Shown here piece by piece: positions 43,216 through 52,339 of a stretch of DNA of 64,000 nt (position 1 is the stretch's first letter; each line of letters opens with the position of its first letter). The notes below the pieces were generated by a model. It had not been told where the DNA came from, searched no databases, and saw only the letters and a program-made list of their open reading frames with translations. The position numbers and the translations under genes were made by a program. The stretch is from contig CP184673.1 in NCBI GenBank assembly GCA_048814795.1, positions 1,798,001 through 1,862,000 on the forward strand. Reading direction: 5' to 3'. The DNA is from Thermatribacter sp048814795. Its GTDB lineage: Bacteria > Atribacterota > Atribacteria > Atribacterales > Thermatribacteraceae.

Positions 43216-45033
43216 ATCGAGAAACTGACTCTTATAAAGCTCTGCGTAGAAGCCTCCCTTCGCAAGCAACTCTTTGTGCGTACCCTTCTCTATGATTTTT
43301 CCTTCGTTCATGACAAGGATGAGATCGGCGTTCTTTATCGTCGAAAGTCTGTGGGCTATTATGAAGCACGTTCTTCCTTTCATCAGCTCGTCCATCGCCT
43401 TCTGGATGTATATCTCGGTGAGCGTGTCGACGTTGCTCGTGGCCTCGTCCAATATAAGCACGTCTGGATTGGCCAGAAATGCCCTCGCGACGGTTATCAG
43501 CTGCTTTTCACCGTAAGATATGTTCGTCGCCTCTTCGTTGATCACGGTGTCATACCCATCTGGTAAAGCCATGATGAAGTGGTGCGCCTGTGCCATCTTT
43601 GCAGCCTGTATTATTTCTTCTTCTGCGGCGTTCTCCTTTCCGTATGCTATGTTCTCTCTTATCGTGCCGTTGAACAGCCACGTATCCTGCAGGACCATGC
43701 CGAAGCGCTTCCTCAGATTGTTCTTGTGGATGTCCCTGATCTCTATCCCATCGAGTCTGATGCTTCCTTTCTGTATTTCGTAGAAACGCATCAACAGATT
43801 GACCAGCGTGGTCTTTCCGGCGCCTGTCGGACCAACAATCGCTACCCTCTGACCGCTGAAAACTTCTATGTTCAGATCCTCTATAAGGGGTTTCTCTGGT
43901 AGGTAGCTGAAGGAAACACCCTCGAATTTGACGTCGCCCTTCACCTTTTCAATTCTCAATGCGTTAGATTTTTCGGGTTTCTCTTCCTCTTCATCGAGTA
44001 TCTCGAAAACCCTCTCGGCGGCCGCGATCGTAGATTGAATGAGGTTGACGATGTTGGAGATCTGCACGATGGGCTGTGTAAACTGGTGCGAGTACTGTAT
44101 GAAGGCCTGAACGTCACCTATAGTTATGATCCTCTTTGTGACGAGGATACCTCCCACCACCGAGACGATCACATAGCCCAGATTGCCTATGAACCGCATC
44201 AGCGGCATGATCATGCCAGACAGAAACTGTGCTTTGTGGCTTGCATCACAAAGCTGTTCGTTTATATTTTCGAATCTCTCAGTCACATCCTTTTCTCTGC
44301 AGTAAGCCTTAACAATGATATGGCCAGCGTAAACTTCTTCCACATGCCCACTCAATTCTCCAAGCCTCTTCTGCTGTCTGGAGAAGAATCTCTGGGAGTA
44401 TCTCGCGATGACGGTCGTCGTCACAATGCTCAGCGGCAACGTAAGCACCGTGACCCCTGTGAGGAAAGGGTTTATCGTAAGCATCATGATCGTGACGCCT
44501 ACCACGGAAACTATCCCGGAAATAAACTGAACGAGGCTTTGCTGGAGCGTGTTGCTGATGAGGTCGATGTCATTGATCACCCGGCTCAGGATCTCACCGT
44601 GAGTTCGAGAATCGTAGAATCTCAAAGGTATTCTCGCGAGCTTTTCGGAGACGTCCTTTCTCATCTTCATTACAATCTTCTGAGAAACTCCCGCCATGAT
44701 GAACTGCTGCAGATAGGTCAGAAGGCCACTCAGAGAATACAGTATGCTCACCCGGATGAGGATCTTCGTCACATACGAAAAGTCTATCTTCGCATCAGAG
44801 AGTCTGAACATTCTCGCCATGATGCCGCGAAAAACCTCGGTCGTCGCCCTGCCGAGAATCTTCGGTGCGATGATCGTCAGAATGGTGGCGGTGATCGTTA
44901 GACCCAGAACGATGGTCATGGGTAGAAGGTAAGGCTTCAAATAGGTGATCAATCTCTTCAACGTGCCCTTGAAGTCTTTGGCCTTCTCTGCGGGTATACC
45001 TATCGGATGGCCACCCGGCCTTGGCCCTCTCAC
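43198..45033 (-). CDS. ABC exporter half-transporter (TM287/288-like, subunit B)
   Basis: About 611 residues: an N-terminal six-helix exporter domain (residues about 35-340) and a C-terminal ATPase with Walker A GPTGAGKTT, Q-loop VLQDTWLF, Walker B VLILDEATSNVDT and switch histidine IIAHRLST. The signature is degenerate (ISYGEKQ). It should pair with the half-transporter encoded upstream, as in Thermotoga TM287/TM288, to export drugs or lipids. GTG at 45033 has AGGAG 8 nt upstream; 45042 is an alternative. Codon usage is more GC-rich than in the surrounding genes. Confidence 0.9.
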   Translation of the reverse strand: MRGPRPGGHPIGIPAEKAKDFKGTLKRLITYLKPYLLPMTIVLGLTITATILTIIAPKILGRATTEVFRGIMARMFRLSDAKIDFSYVTKILIRVSILYSLSGLLTYLQQFIMAGVSQKIVMKMRKDVSEKLARIPLRFYDSRTHGEILSRVINDIDLISNTLQQSLVQFISGIVSVVGVTIMMLTINPFLTGVTVLTLPLSIVTTTVIARYSQRFFSRQQKRLGELSGHVEEVYAGHIIVKAYCREKDVTERFENINEQLCDASHKAQFLSGMIMPLMRFIGNLGYVIVSVVGGILVTKRIITIGDVQAFIQYSHQFTQPIVQISNIVNLIQSTIAAAERVFEILDEEEEKPEKSNALRIEKVKGDVKFEGVSFSYLPEKPLIEDLNIEVFSGQRVAIVGPTGAGKTTLVNLLMRFYEIQKGSIRLDGIEIRDIHKNNLRKRFGMVLQDTWLFNGTIRENIAYGKENAAEEEIIQAAKMAQAHHFIMALPDGYDTVINEEATNISYGEKQLITVARAFLANPDVLILDEATSNVDTLTEIYIQKAMDELMKGRTCFIIAHRLSTIKNADLILVMNEGKIIEKGTHKELLAKGGFYAELYKSQFLDALVEV

Positions 45034-45063
45034 CGGGAGCACTCCTGGCTGAACGGTTTTCTC

Positions 45064-46812
45064 TCATCTGCCATTGAGCTCACCTCCGATGGTTGCCTCT
45101 TCCTCAGAGATCTGCGAAGACACAATGTCTCTGTATACCGAACAGCTTTTCATAAGTTCTTCGTGTCTGCCCACGCCTTCTACTCTACCATCCTTCAGCA
45201 CTATGATCCGATCGGCATGCATGATCGTAGCCACCCTCTGGGCAACGATTATCGCTGTCACATCTCTCAGTTCTTTCATGAGCCTCGAACGGATCTTTGC
45301 GTCCGTTCCGAAATCGACTGCCGAGAAGGTGTCGTCGAAAAGATAGATCTTGTGTTTCCCTGCGATAGCGCGTGCTATCGAAATTCTCTGCTTTTGACCG
45401 CCGGACAGGTTCGTACCACTCTGCGCAACCGGAGCGTTGAGCCCTTCGGGCATCTTCAGAGCGAATTCATTCACCTGTGCTATATCCGCAGCCCTGAAGA
45501 TGTCTTCATTTGTGAGTTCACTTCGACCAAATCTTATATTTTCAGCGATCGTGCCCGAGAAAATGATCGGTCTCTGAGACGCATAGCCTATCAGTTTTCT
45601 CAGCTTTTCGAAGGGTACCTTCCCGACATCCACTCCATCGATCTTAACTGAACCCTCAGTCACGTCGTAGAACCTCATTATGAGATTGAGAATTGTAGTC
45701 TTTCCAGAGCCTGTGTTCCCAATAATCGCAGTCACCTGCCCGGGTTTCGCAGTGAAGGAAACGTTTCTGAGCACTGGTTCCTCTGCTCCCGGATAGTGGA
45801 ACGTCACATTCTCGAACTGTACCACACCTTCACCTGCAGGCTCCACGAAATCTTCTGGTTCCCTAACGGATGGTTCGGTTAGGAGTACTTCCAGCACCCT
45901 CTGTGCAGAAACGGAAGCACGAGGTAAAAAGACGAACATGAGCGAGATCATGGTGAATGAGAACAAAACCTGCATCACGTACTGCATGACGGCCATCATT
46001 GCGCCCACCTGGAGTTGTCCAACATCTATCTGTTTGGCTCCGAACCATATCAGGGCAACTATCGTGAAGTTCATGATGGTGGTCATGATCGGAAAGATGA
46101 TGGCCCCTATTCTGTTCACTTTCAGTGCCGTGCGCGTCAAATCCATGTTCGCTTTTTCAAATCTATTTTTCTCGTACTCTTCTTTGTTGAATGCCCTGAT
46201 CACTCTAATCCCCGTGACCCTTTCTCTCAGAACGAGGTTGAGTCGGTCTATCTTCTTCTGCATGCTCTTGAACAACGGCGTGACCTTTGAAAAGATCAAA
46301 TAGAGCGCGAGCGAAGCCAAAGGAACAGAGACCAGCAATGTCATAGTGAGTTTGGCATCCTTAGAGATGGCCATGAATATACTTCCTACAGCAATCACTG
46401 GTGCCCTTATCACCATTCTTTGAATCATGACGAACGCTTGCTGTATCTGGGTTATGTCGTTGGTGGTTCTGGTGATTAGCGAAGCCGTGCTGAACCTGTC
46501 GATCTCTGCAAGTGAGAAGCTCTGGATCTTCTTGAAGAGATTGCTCCTGATGTCTCTGCCAGCATGCATCGCTGCCCAAGAAGACGTGTAGCTCATGACT
46601 ATGATTGCGGCAACCTGGATCAGGGAGACGAGTAGCATCCTGGCACCGACCTTTCGGATGTAGTCAATATCGCCTTTTGCAATTCCCTTGTCCACTATTT
46701 GGGACATGAGGTCCGGCAGGTACAAAGTCACATATGAATCAACGATGACAAGCAAGGTTGTTACGGTCACTAACCACAGATAAGGCTTTAGATATTTCAA
46801 AATCTTAAGCAT
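45064..46812 (-). CDS. ABC exporter half-transporter (TM287/288-like, subunit A)
   Basis: About 582 residues: exporter membrane domain (YLKPYLWLVTVTTLLVIVDSYVTLYLPDLMSQIVDKGI onward) and ATPase with Walker A GNTGSGKTT, signature LSGGQKQR, Walker B IYLFDDTFSAVDFGT and switch region IIVAQRVATI. The aspartate replacing the Walker B glutamate and glutamine replacing the switch histidine mark a degenerate site, as expected for the first subunit of a heterodimeric exporter. ATG at 46812 (GAGGTGAT upstream) overlaps the marR-type gene. Confidence 0.9.
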   Translation of the reverse strand: MLKILKYLKPYLWLVTVTTLLVIVDSYVTLYLPDLMSQIVDKGIAKGDIDYIRKVGARMLLVSLIQVAAIIVMSYTSSWAAMHAGRDIRSNLFKKIQSFSLAEIDRFSTASLITRTTNDITQIQQAFVMIQRMVIRAPVIAVGSIFMAISKDAKLTMTLLVSVPLASLALYLIFSKVTPLFKSMQKKIDRLNLVLRERVTGIRVIRAFNKEEYEKNRFEKANMDLTRTALKVNRIGAIIFPIMTTIMNFTIVALIWFGAKQIDVGQLQVGAMMAVMQYVMQVLFSFTMISLMFVFLPRASVSAQRVLEVLLTEPSVREPEDFVEPAGEGVVQFENVTFHYPGAEEPVLRNVSFTAKPGQVTAIIGNTGSGKTTILNLIMRFYDVTEGSVKIDGVDVGKVPFEKLRKLIGYASQRPIIFSGTIAENIRFGRSELTNEDIFRAADIAQVNEFALKMPEGLNAPVAQSGTNLSGGQKQRISIARAIAGKHKIYLFDDTFSAVDFGTDAKIRSRLMKELRDVTAIIVAQRVATIMHADRIIVLKDGRVEGVGRHEELMKSCSVYRDIVSSQISEEEATIGGELNGR

Positions 46813-47248
46813 CCGAATCACCTCTTGTGTGGCTCTTGAGGTTGGTAATGATTCTGTCCAGGAAGTTTCTCAGCTGGAGTTTTTCTTCCTCACTGAATCC
46901 CTGCGTTGCTATGCCTTCCATCCTCTCCATCTTTTGACTCACAAACTCGCGGTAGGACTTCCCCTTTCCCGTTAAGTACACTCTCTGGAGTCGTCTGTCA
47001 CTCTCATCTTGTTTTCTGTGTATCAAACCTGCTTTCTCCATCCTCCTCAGCATGATCGCGACCGTCGCAGGCCTCAGGTTCAGTTTCTCCGCAATCTGAT
47101 TCTGTATGATGCCTTCGTGTCTTGCGATGATCATGATCATTGGCAGTTGACCGGGATGTATACTGTGTTTTTCCAACTCCTTGTGGAGGATGTGGAAATG
47201 CAATCTTTGTATCACGAAGAATCTCTTCAAAATGGTATCCTCGTTCAT
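46805..47248 (-). CDS. MarR-family transcriptional regulator
   Basis: 147 residues with a winged helix: QNQIAEKLNLRPATVAIMLRRMEKAGLIHRKQDESDRRLQRVYLTGKG, including the wing motif D-x-R. It heads the exporter operon and most likely represses it until a drug-like ligand binds. The inverted repeat TTGACGTC...GACGTCAA 18 bp upstream of the ATG is the probable operator. Base composition matches the two exporter genes, so the trio probably moved together. Confidence 0.9.
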   Translation of the reverse strand: MNEDTILKRFFVIQRLHFHILHKELEKHSIHPGQLPMIMIIARHEGIIQNQIAEKLNLRPATVAIMLRRMEKAGLIHRKQDESDRRLQRVYLTGKGKSYREFVSQKMERMEGIATQGFSEEEKLQLRNFLDRIITNLKSHTRGDSDA

Positions 47249-47265
47249 CTTCTCATCCTTTCAAT

Positions 47266-47290
47266 TGACGTCAAAAAGTTAGACGTCAAT
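47266..47290. promoter_or_regulatory. candidate MarR operator
   Basis: TTGACGTC and GACGTCAA as an inverted repeat with a 9-bp spacer; each arm itself contains the GACGTC palindrome. It lies directly upstream of the marR-type gene. Confidence 0.65.
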
Positions 47291-47312
47291 ATACTATCAC
47301 TAAAGCCCACCC

Positions 47313-48287
47313 ATGTTAAGGGGTTTCTCAAACTGTTTGAAAGGATAAGACGGACAGCATAACGGCCACCAAGGTTATCTAATCCATCGTAAAGTTATTG
47401 TCCAGGCCAGCTGGATGACAGAGAACGGTGCCATCCGGGTCCCGCCCAGAGGACAGATCCAGAAGACCCAGGAAGATAAGGAAGCCTCAATGGACCCCGA
47501 AGCTTGGGGAACGGATTCAAAGACTTCGGGACAAATTCCCCTCTTTGGGGAAGGCAAAGCTCGCTGTCTTCCTCAGAAGAGAGGGTTTCGCTGTTTCCTC
47601 CTCCACTGTGGAAAGGATCCTCAAATTCCTCAAGACCCGGGGTCTTTTGAGAGAAGGAAGGAAACCGAGGAGGGTTACCACTGCAAGGAGTCCTCACAAG
47701 AGCCAGAGACCCCATACCCAGAGAAAACCTCAAGACTACGAGGTAACATTTCCCCGGCAATCTCATCGCCATCGATACCCCAAGAGTCGTCCCCTTCCTG
47801 GAAAGGTGTATAAGCAATTCACTACCAAAGACCTTATCTCCAGGGGGGCCTATTCCTCCCTCCATTCCAGAACCACGGCTAATCTCGCCAGAATATTCCT
47901 CGAGGAGTTCCCCAAGAAGTGCCCCTTTCCGGTGTGAGCCATTCAAGTGGATGGAGGAAGTGAATTCTATGGGGAGTTTGAAGGGGACTGTAAAGAATAG
48001 AACATCAAGCTCTTCGTTCTTACCCCGAGGTCTTCCGCATCGGTGGGATGGTGGAACAGCTCAACCACACCTTCCGGAAGGAGTTCTGGGTGGACTATGA
48101 GGATGAAGTGGGTCTTGCAACCATGAGGTTCCACCTCGCAAGGTAGACTGAAAAGGCGTACAATCGGAGAAGACCACGCTGGAGCTTGGGGTACAGGAAT
48201 CCTGGTAATGCCTGAGAGAAATTGGACTTTCTGAGTGTCCCACACGGTGTGAACCTATACACCTTCTTTTCAAGAAACCCCTTATAT
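47313..48287 (+). mobile_element. degenerate insertion sequence (IS481-like, DDE integrase core)
   Basis: About 975 bp bounded by imperfect inverted ends sharing TAAGGGGTTTCT (left end near 47315-47333, right end near 48268-48287 on the opposite strand). The plus strand carries a broken transposase: a helix-turn-helix part (KLAVFLRREGFAVSSSTVERILKFLK), then, after an in-frame TGA at about 47937, QVDGGSEFYGEFEG and, after a further stop and frameshift, GGMVEQLNHTFRKEFWVDYEDEVG and NRRRPRWSLGYRNP. The catalytic D and E motifs survive only in separate frames, so the element is inactive. Confidence 0.72.
47405..48260 (+). pseudogene. IS481-type transposase, multiply frameshifted
   Basis: The coding part of the dead IS described above. 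The N-terminal HTH frame is open from 47428 to 47937. The integrase core (rve) continues in the same frame past TGA for about 20 residues, then TAG, then shifts frame before GMVEQLNHTFRKEF, with another TAG after MRFHLAR. At least two stops and one frameshift separate the fragments. Confidence 0.75.
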
Positions 48288-48453
48288 GTTAAGCTCTTTT
48301 TAGATCTTAGAAAAGAAAAGGGGAAGGTAAATGGGTAAGAGCTTTCTGAAAATGGCTTGTAGCTCTGGAAATGGCTAAAACCCTCTTTCCAAATGGTCTT
48401 CACTCACTTTGAAGTAAAAAAAACAAAACTAAAACCCAAGGGAGGTTATCGCT

Positions 48454-49098
48454 ATGCTCTTCAAAGACCGTCTGCAAGTCACCCAGTTCCTGGAAGAAAA
48501 GAAAATAATAGCAATCATTCGCGCTGATCAGGCTCAATCTCTTATTGAAGCGGTTAAGGCTTTAAGAAATGGCGGAATTAATTGCATAGAAGTAACCATG
48601 ACTACTCCGGGAGCATTGAAGTTACTCGAAGAAGTACGCAATAAGGCAGAAAACGTCCTGTTTGGTGCAGGCACAGTGCTGGACCCAGAAACAGCCCGAG
48701 CTTGCATTCTTTCGGGCGCGCAATTTATTGTTACTCCTTCCCTAAATCTACGAGTCATTGAGATGGCCCATCGCTATGACGTACCAATCATTCCTGGTGC
48801 CTTCACCCCAACCGAAATCCTTACTGCCTGGGAAAACGGAGCTGAAGTAGTGAAAGTGTTTCCTGCTTCAGGAGTTGGTCCAGGATACATCCGCGAACTG
48901 AAAGGTCCCTTCCCTCAAATAAAGCTTTGCCCCACCGGAGGTGTTAACCTGGAGAACATACAAGCTTTTATAAAGGCCGGAGCAAGCTGTGTTGGAGTTG
49001 GCGGTGCACTGGTCAAAAAACAATTGATTGCAGAAAAAGATTGGGAAGGACTGGAAAAATTAGCTCAAAGCTTTTACCAGGCAGTTACGAGCATATAA
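48454..49098 (+). CDS. eda: 2-dehydro-3-deoxy-phosphogluconate / 4-hydroxy-2-oxoglutarate aldolase
   Basis: 214 residues, class I aldolase barrel. The Schiff-base lysine is in EVVKVFPAS and the catalytic glutamate in CIEVTMTTPGA; LFGAGTVLD and CPTGGVNLENI are also conserved. It splits KDPG into pyruvate and glyceraldehyde 3-phosphate, or acts on related keto-acids. GGGAGG precedes the ATG. It directly follows the dead IS and has no edd or kdgK neighbour; an IS-linked rearrangement may have separated it from partners. The stop lies inside the terminator palindrome. Confidence 0.93.
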   Translation: MLFKDRLQVTQFLEEKKIIAIIRADQAQSLIEAVKALRNGGINCIEVTMTTPGALKLLEEVRNKAENVLFGAGTVLDPETARACILSGAQFIVTPSLNLRVIEMAHRYDVPIIPGAFTPTEILTAWENGAEVVKVFPASGVGPGYIRELKGPFPQIKLCPTGGVNLENIQAFIKAGASCVGVGGALVKKQLIAEKDWEGLEKLAQSFYQAVTSI

Positions 49099-49603
49099 CC
49101 AAAAAACGCTCCGGCATGCCGGAGCGTTTTTTGGTTATACCACGCCAGATACCCAAACCCAGTTCCCGAGCTTCAATTTCAAGTTTTCTGAAATGTTCCT
49201 CATATTTTACATTAGGTGGAAACGCAACCGCCCGAGCATAACCATTGGCAACAAGCCACTCGTTTACCATCAACCCATCAACGTAAACGTAGGCCAGAAG
49301 TCTTCCGTAACGATCTCGTTTCTCGACGTCAAACTCCAGCTTTACCTTTTTCCCTTCTACAAGTTTGCGATTAGCTTCTTTTGCCTCCCAGGCATAAAAT
49401 TCGGGTCTCCCATCTTTGCCCTTAAGCTCTGGAGTGTCAATGCCTATATAGCGCACCCGCTCGCCACCCCTGAGTTTTACAGTGTCTCCATCGATAACCT
49501 CCTCCACTATGTACTCCCCACTGTGCTGTGATAATCCATAAAAAACGATTACCATTAAGAAAATCAGTAAATAGCCAAAGTTACGAAAATTCTTTTCGCG
49601 CAC
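49085..49603 (-). CDS. thermonuclease (SNase-like) family protein
   Basis: 172 residues with an N-terminal anchor or signal (NFGYLLIFLMVIVFYGLS), then the SNase fold: VIDGDTVKL, RYIGIDTPELKG, KRDRYGRLLAYVYVDG with the catalytic arginines and glutamate, and a C-terminal helix ending at GLGIW. A calcium-dependent secreted or tethered nuclease is likely. After GLGIW the frame continues for 19 residues through the perfect palindrome 49094-49139 and overlaps the end of eda by 14 bp. GTG start directly after the hydroxyacid dehydrogenase stop. Confidence 0.85.
   Translation of the reverse strand: MREKNFRNFGYLLIFLMVIVFYGLSQHSGEYIVEEVIDGDTVKLRGGERVRYIGIDTPELKGKDGRPEFYAWEAKEANRKLVEGKKVKLEFDVEKRDRYGRLLAYVYVDGLMVNEWLVANGYARAVAFPPNVKYEEHFRKLEIEARELGLGIWRGITKKRSGMPERFLVICS
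49094..49139. terminator. bidirectional terminator palindrome between eda and nuclease gene
   Basis: A 46-bp perfect palindrome (arms of 23, centre GCATGC region) with A6 and T6 runs inside the arms. It overlaps the eda stop codon and, on the other strand, the 3' end of the nuclease reading frame. Confidence 0.85.
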
Positions 49604-50548
49604 TTAAACCACCCTGAAAAGAGGCTCTTCTCCGGCAAGTGCTTTCACAATATTCAAAGCAGCAATTCTACCCATCTTTATGTTTGCCTCTTTGGTATGA
49701 GCAGCCACATGAGGAGTTACAATAACATTGGGCAAGCCAAAAAGCGGGCTTGCGAAAGGAGGCTCCGTTGACAGAACATCAAGTGCTGCTCCCCTTATCT
49801 TACCTTCCTTAAGAAGGCTGTACAAAGCTTCTTCATCAACCAGCTCTCCACGAGCTGTGTTTACAAACACGGCGCTCTCTTTCATACGAGAAAGCAAACT
49901 CGAATTAATCATTCCTCTGGTTTCTGCAGTGAGAGGAGCATGTAAACTAACGATATCCGCCCTCGCAAAAAGCTCTTCAAGAGATACCTTACAACAGCCC
50001 TCTCCTCCGTCTTCTACCAGAGGATCGTAAAAAATCACCTTCATTCCAAAACCCAAAGCCCTTTTTGCCACTCCTTTTCCAATCCTTCCCATACCAACTA
50101 TGCCAATGATTTTTTCAGAGAGCTCTTCTCCAAGGACCGGGCTGCCCCATTCTTTATTTTTCACCCGCTCTATAAGCAACGGTAAATGCCTGAAAAAGGC
50201 CAGAATCAAAGCAAAAGTCATATCTGCAACTGATTCAGAGTTAGCCCCCGGTGCATTGGTGACTATCACACCATGTCTTTTTGCAGCTTCAAGATCGATA
50301 TTGTCCACACCAACCCCGTGCTTCGAAACCACCTTAAGGTTGGGGCAGCGAGAAAAAACTGTCTCTCCCACCTTATCCACACCCACCAGTACAGCAGAAG
50401 CATCTCCTATAAGATTGGCCACTACTTCTTCGTTCTCGGGCTCTGGATTATGCTTTTTTTCTACAATCAGACCAGCCCGCTCAAGGATTTCCCAGGGTTC
50501 TCTCGAAGCCCGAGCAAAAGAGCGAGCCAAAACCACTACCCGTTCCAC
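49604..50548 (-). CDS. D-2-hydroxyacid dehydrogenase (phosphoglycerate dehydrogenase-like)
   Basis: 314 residues. NAD motif GIVGMGRIGKGVAKRALGFGM, catalytic arginine in VNTARGELVDE, glutamate in LDVLSTEPP and histidine in VTPHVAAHTKEA are present. It lacks the ACT domain of SerA, so it may be a short phosphoglycerate, glyoxylate or sugar-acid dehydrogenase. GTG start at 50548 after GGTGGTGA. Coupled to the nuclease gene with no gap; divergent from znuABC. No other serine genes are adjacent. Confidence 0.88.
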   Translation of the reverse strand: MERVVVLARSFARASREPWEILERAGLIVEKKHNPEPENEEVVANLIGDASAVLVGVDKVGETVFSRCPNLKVVSKHGVGVDNIDLEAAKRHGVIVTNAPGANSESVADMTFALILAFFRHLPLLIERVKNKEWGSPVLGEELSEKIIGIVGMGRIGKGVAKRALGFGMKVIFYDPLVEDGGEGCCKVSLEELFARADIVSLHAPLTAETRGMINSSLLSRMKESAVFVNTARGELVDEEALYSLLKEGKIRGAALDVLSTEPPFASPLFGLPNVIVTPHVAAHTKEANIKMGRIAALNIVKALAGEEPLFRVV

Positions 50549-50604
50549 TAATTTTCACCACCCTTTCCAGATTTGTACCAATCGAATTTACTGCTCGACA
50601 TCCC

Positions 50605-50613
50605 TGGTATAAT
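50605..50613 (+). promoter_or_regulatory. extended -10 promoter of znuABC-like operon
   Basis: TGG-TATAAT (TATAAT at 50608-50613 with TG directly upstream) about 40 bp before the first gene. No good -35 hexamer is seen at the usual distance. Confidence 0.55.
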
Positions 50614-50650
50614 ATAAAAAGCATAGCTTTTCGGCAAGGAAAGATATCCA

Positions 50651-51532
50651 TTGAAAAAGCGCCTTTCACAAATACTGCTTATAAGTTTAGTCTGGGTAAC
50701 AGTTTTCTGCTGTGTTTATCCTTCATCATCCAAGGAGAACCTGTTCTCCGTGGGAGCGTCCATAGCGCCTCTGGCCAGCCTGGTCAAAGAGATAGCTGGA
50801 AACAAAGCGGAAGTAACTTGCATAATACCACCAGGAAGCGAACCGCACACTTTTGAACTGAAACCAAGAGACATAGCTCGCTTAGAAGATACAAAGCTTC
50901 TGTTTATAATTGGATGGAACTTTGAAAGTTTTATCAAACAACTTTTAACTTACCTCGGCAACCAGGTAAGCATCGTAGAGGTTAACGAAGGTATAGAGCC
51001 TATCTATTATCCCAACAAAGAACCCAATCCCCACATCTGGCTTTCAACAACTAACATAACCATCATAGCAAATAACATAGCTAAACATCTCTCTAAAATC
51101 GATCCTTCAAACAAAGATTATTATTTTAAAAACGCACAGTCCTTTGTAATCAGGATTCAAGAGCTACACCATCGGTTTCTTCAAAAATTCCAGAATCTTG
51201 GGAATCTCTCTTTTATTGCTTCACATCCTTCCTGGTCTTATTTAGCCAGAGATTATGGACTTGAGGAAGTAGATGTACTGGAAGAAGGACCTCATCAGCT
51301 TCCTTCCCCTCGCAAAATAAAAGAGCTAATTCAAAAGGCCAAAGAAAAAGGCACCAAGCTGGTTCTCGCAGACAAACTACACAATCCGCAACTTGCCCAA
51401 GCAGTAGCCCAAGAAATAAAAGGAAAGGTGGTATATCTTGATGTGTTGGGTTCGCCAGATACTCCTTGTTGGGAACTGCTTAAACAAAATTTAGAACAAA
51501 TCTACCAGGCCCTTTACGAAAATGAGCGATAA
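50651..51532 (+). CDS. znuA: metal ABC transporter substrate-binding protein (ZnuA-like)
   Basis: 293 residues with a signal peptide ending near a cysteine pair (VTVFCCVY), so possibly a lipoprotein. Cluster 9 binding-protein motifs with metal ligands: PGSEPHTFELKP (His), PNPHIWLS (His), ASHPSWSYLARDYG (His) and VLADKL (acidic position). It lacks the long His-rich loop of enterobacterial ZnuA, so zinc or manganese is possible. TTG start at 50651. The end overlaps the ATPase gene by 11 bp. Confidence 0.9.
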   Translation: MKKRLSQILLISLVWVTVFCCVYPSSSKENLFSVGASIAPLASLVKEIAGNKAEVTCIIPPGSEPHTFELKPRDIARLEDTKLLFIIGWNFESFIKQLLTYLGNQVSIVEVNEGIEPIYYPNKEPNPHIWLSTTNITIIANNIAKHLSKIDPSNKDYYFKNAQSFVIRIQELHHRFLQKFQNLGNLSFIASHPSWSYLARDYGLEEVDVLEEGPHQLPSPRKIKELIQKAKEKGTKLVLADKLHNPQLAQAVAQEIKGKVVYLDVLGSPDTPCWELLKQNLEQIYQALYENER

Positions 51533-52334
51533 AGAAACAGTAATTGAACTTGAGCATGTTTTCTTTGCTTATCAGAATCACCTCATACTGGAAGATGTTT
51601 CCCTCAAGATACAAAGAGGAGAATTTCTGGCTATTATCGGACCGAATGGAGCAGGAAAAACCACTTTGCTAAAACTGATGCTGGGATTACTAAAATCCCA
51701 GAAGGGCAACATCTATCTTTTCGGCAAACCTATTTCTCTTTGGAACAAAACTAAAAACAGGATAGGATATGTTCCTCAAACCGCCAAAATAGATACCTCT
51801 TTCCCTATCAATGTTAAGGAATTTGTAATGACTGGAAGATATGGCATGCTGAGAGGTGTTGCTCGCCCCCGGAGGAGAGATTGGCTAATAGTCGAAAAGG
51901 TAATTGAAGAAATAGGAATTGCCAAAGTAGCACATCGCCAGATTGGCGAACTATCTGGAGGGCAAATGCAAAAAATGCTCATTGCCAGAGCCTTAGCGGG
52001 AGAACCAGAAGTTCTTATCCTCGATGAGCCAATGACAGCTATTGATCCAGAAAGCATGGAGGGCGTTTATGAACTACTGAAAAAGCTCCACCAGCAAAAT
52101 TTTACCATCATCACCGTTTCTCATGATGTGGGAGTGGTAGCCCAATATTCTGACAGCATTGCCTGTGTTAACAGGAAAGTGGTAAAACATGGTCGACCCG
52201 AAGAGGTGTTACGGGAAGAAGTTCTAACTGCCATGTATGGAAAAGAAGTAGCCCTTTTCCACCATGGTCCCGTGCCTCACATAGTGGTCCAAGCAGAACC
52301 AGATTCCTGCTTTCCAAAAAAAAGGGAAGACTAA
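51522..52334 (+). CDS. znuC: metal ABC transporter ATP-binding protein (ZnuC-like)
   Basis: 270 residues, single ATPase domain: Walker A GPNGAGKTT, Q-loop VPQTAKID, signature LSGGQMQK, Walker B VLILDEPMTAID and switch histidine VSHDVG. A C-terminal tail with HHGPVPH might sense metal. Powers the ZnuA/ZnuB-like importer; five bases separate it from the permease gene. Confidence 0.93.
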   Translation: MSDKETVIELEHVFFAYQNHLILEDVSLKIQRGEFLAIIGPNGAGKTTLLKLMLGLLKSQKGNIYLFGKPISLWNKTKNRIGYVPQTAKIDTSFPINVKEFVMTGRYGMLRGVARPRRRDWLIVEKVIEEIGIAKVAHRQIGELSGGQMQKMLIARALAGEPEVLILDEPMTAIDPESMEGVYELLKKLHQQNFTIITVSHDVGVVAQYSDSIACVNRKVVKHGRPEEVLREEVLTAMYGKEVALFHHGPVPHIVVQAEPDSCFPKKRED

Positions 52335-52339
52335 ACACT

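Noticed and set aside
44035..44901. 288-codon plus-strand open frame inside the ABC exporter gene
   Set aside because: Antisense to a clearly conserved ABC transporter; the open frame is explained by the GC-rich codon choice of the real gene.
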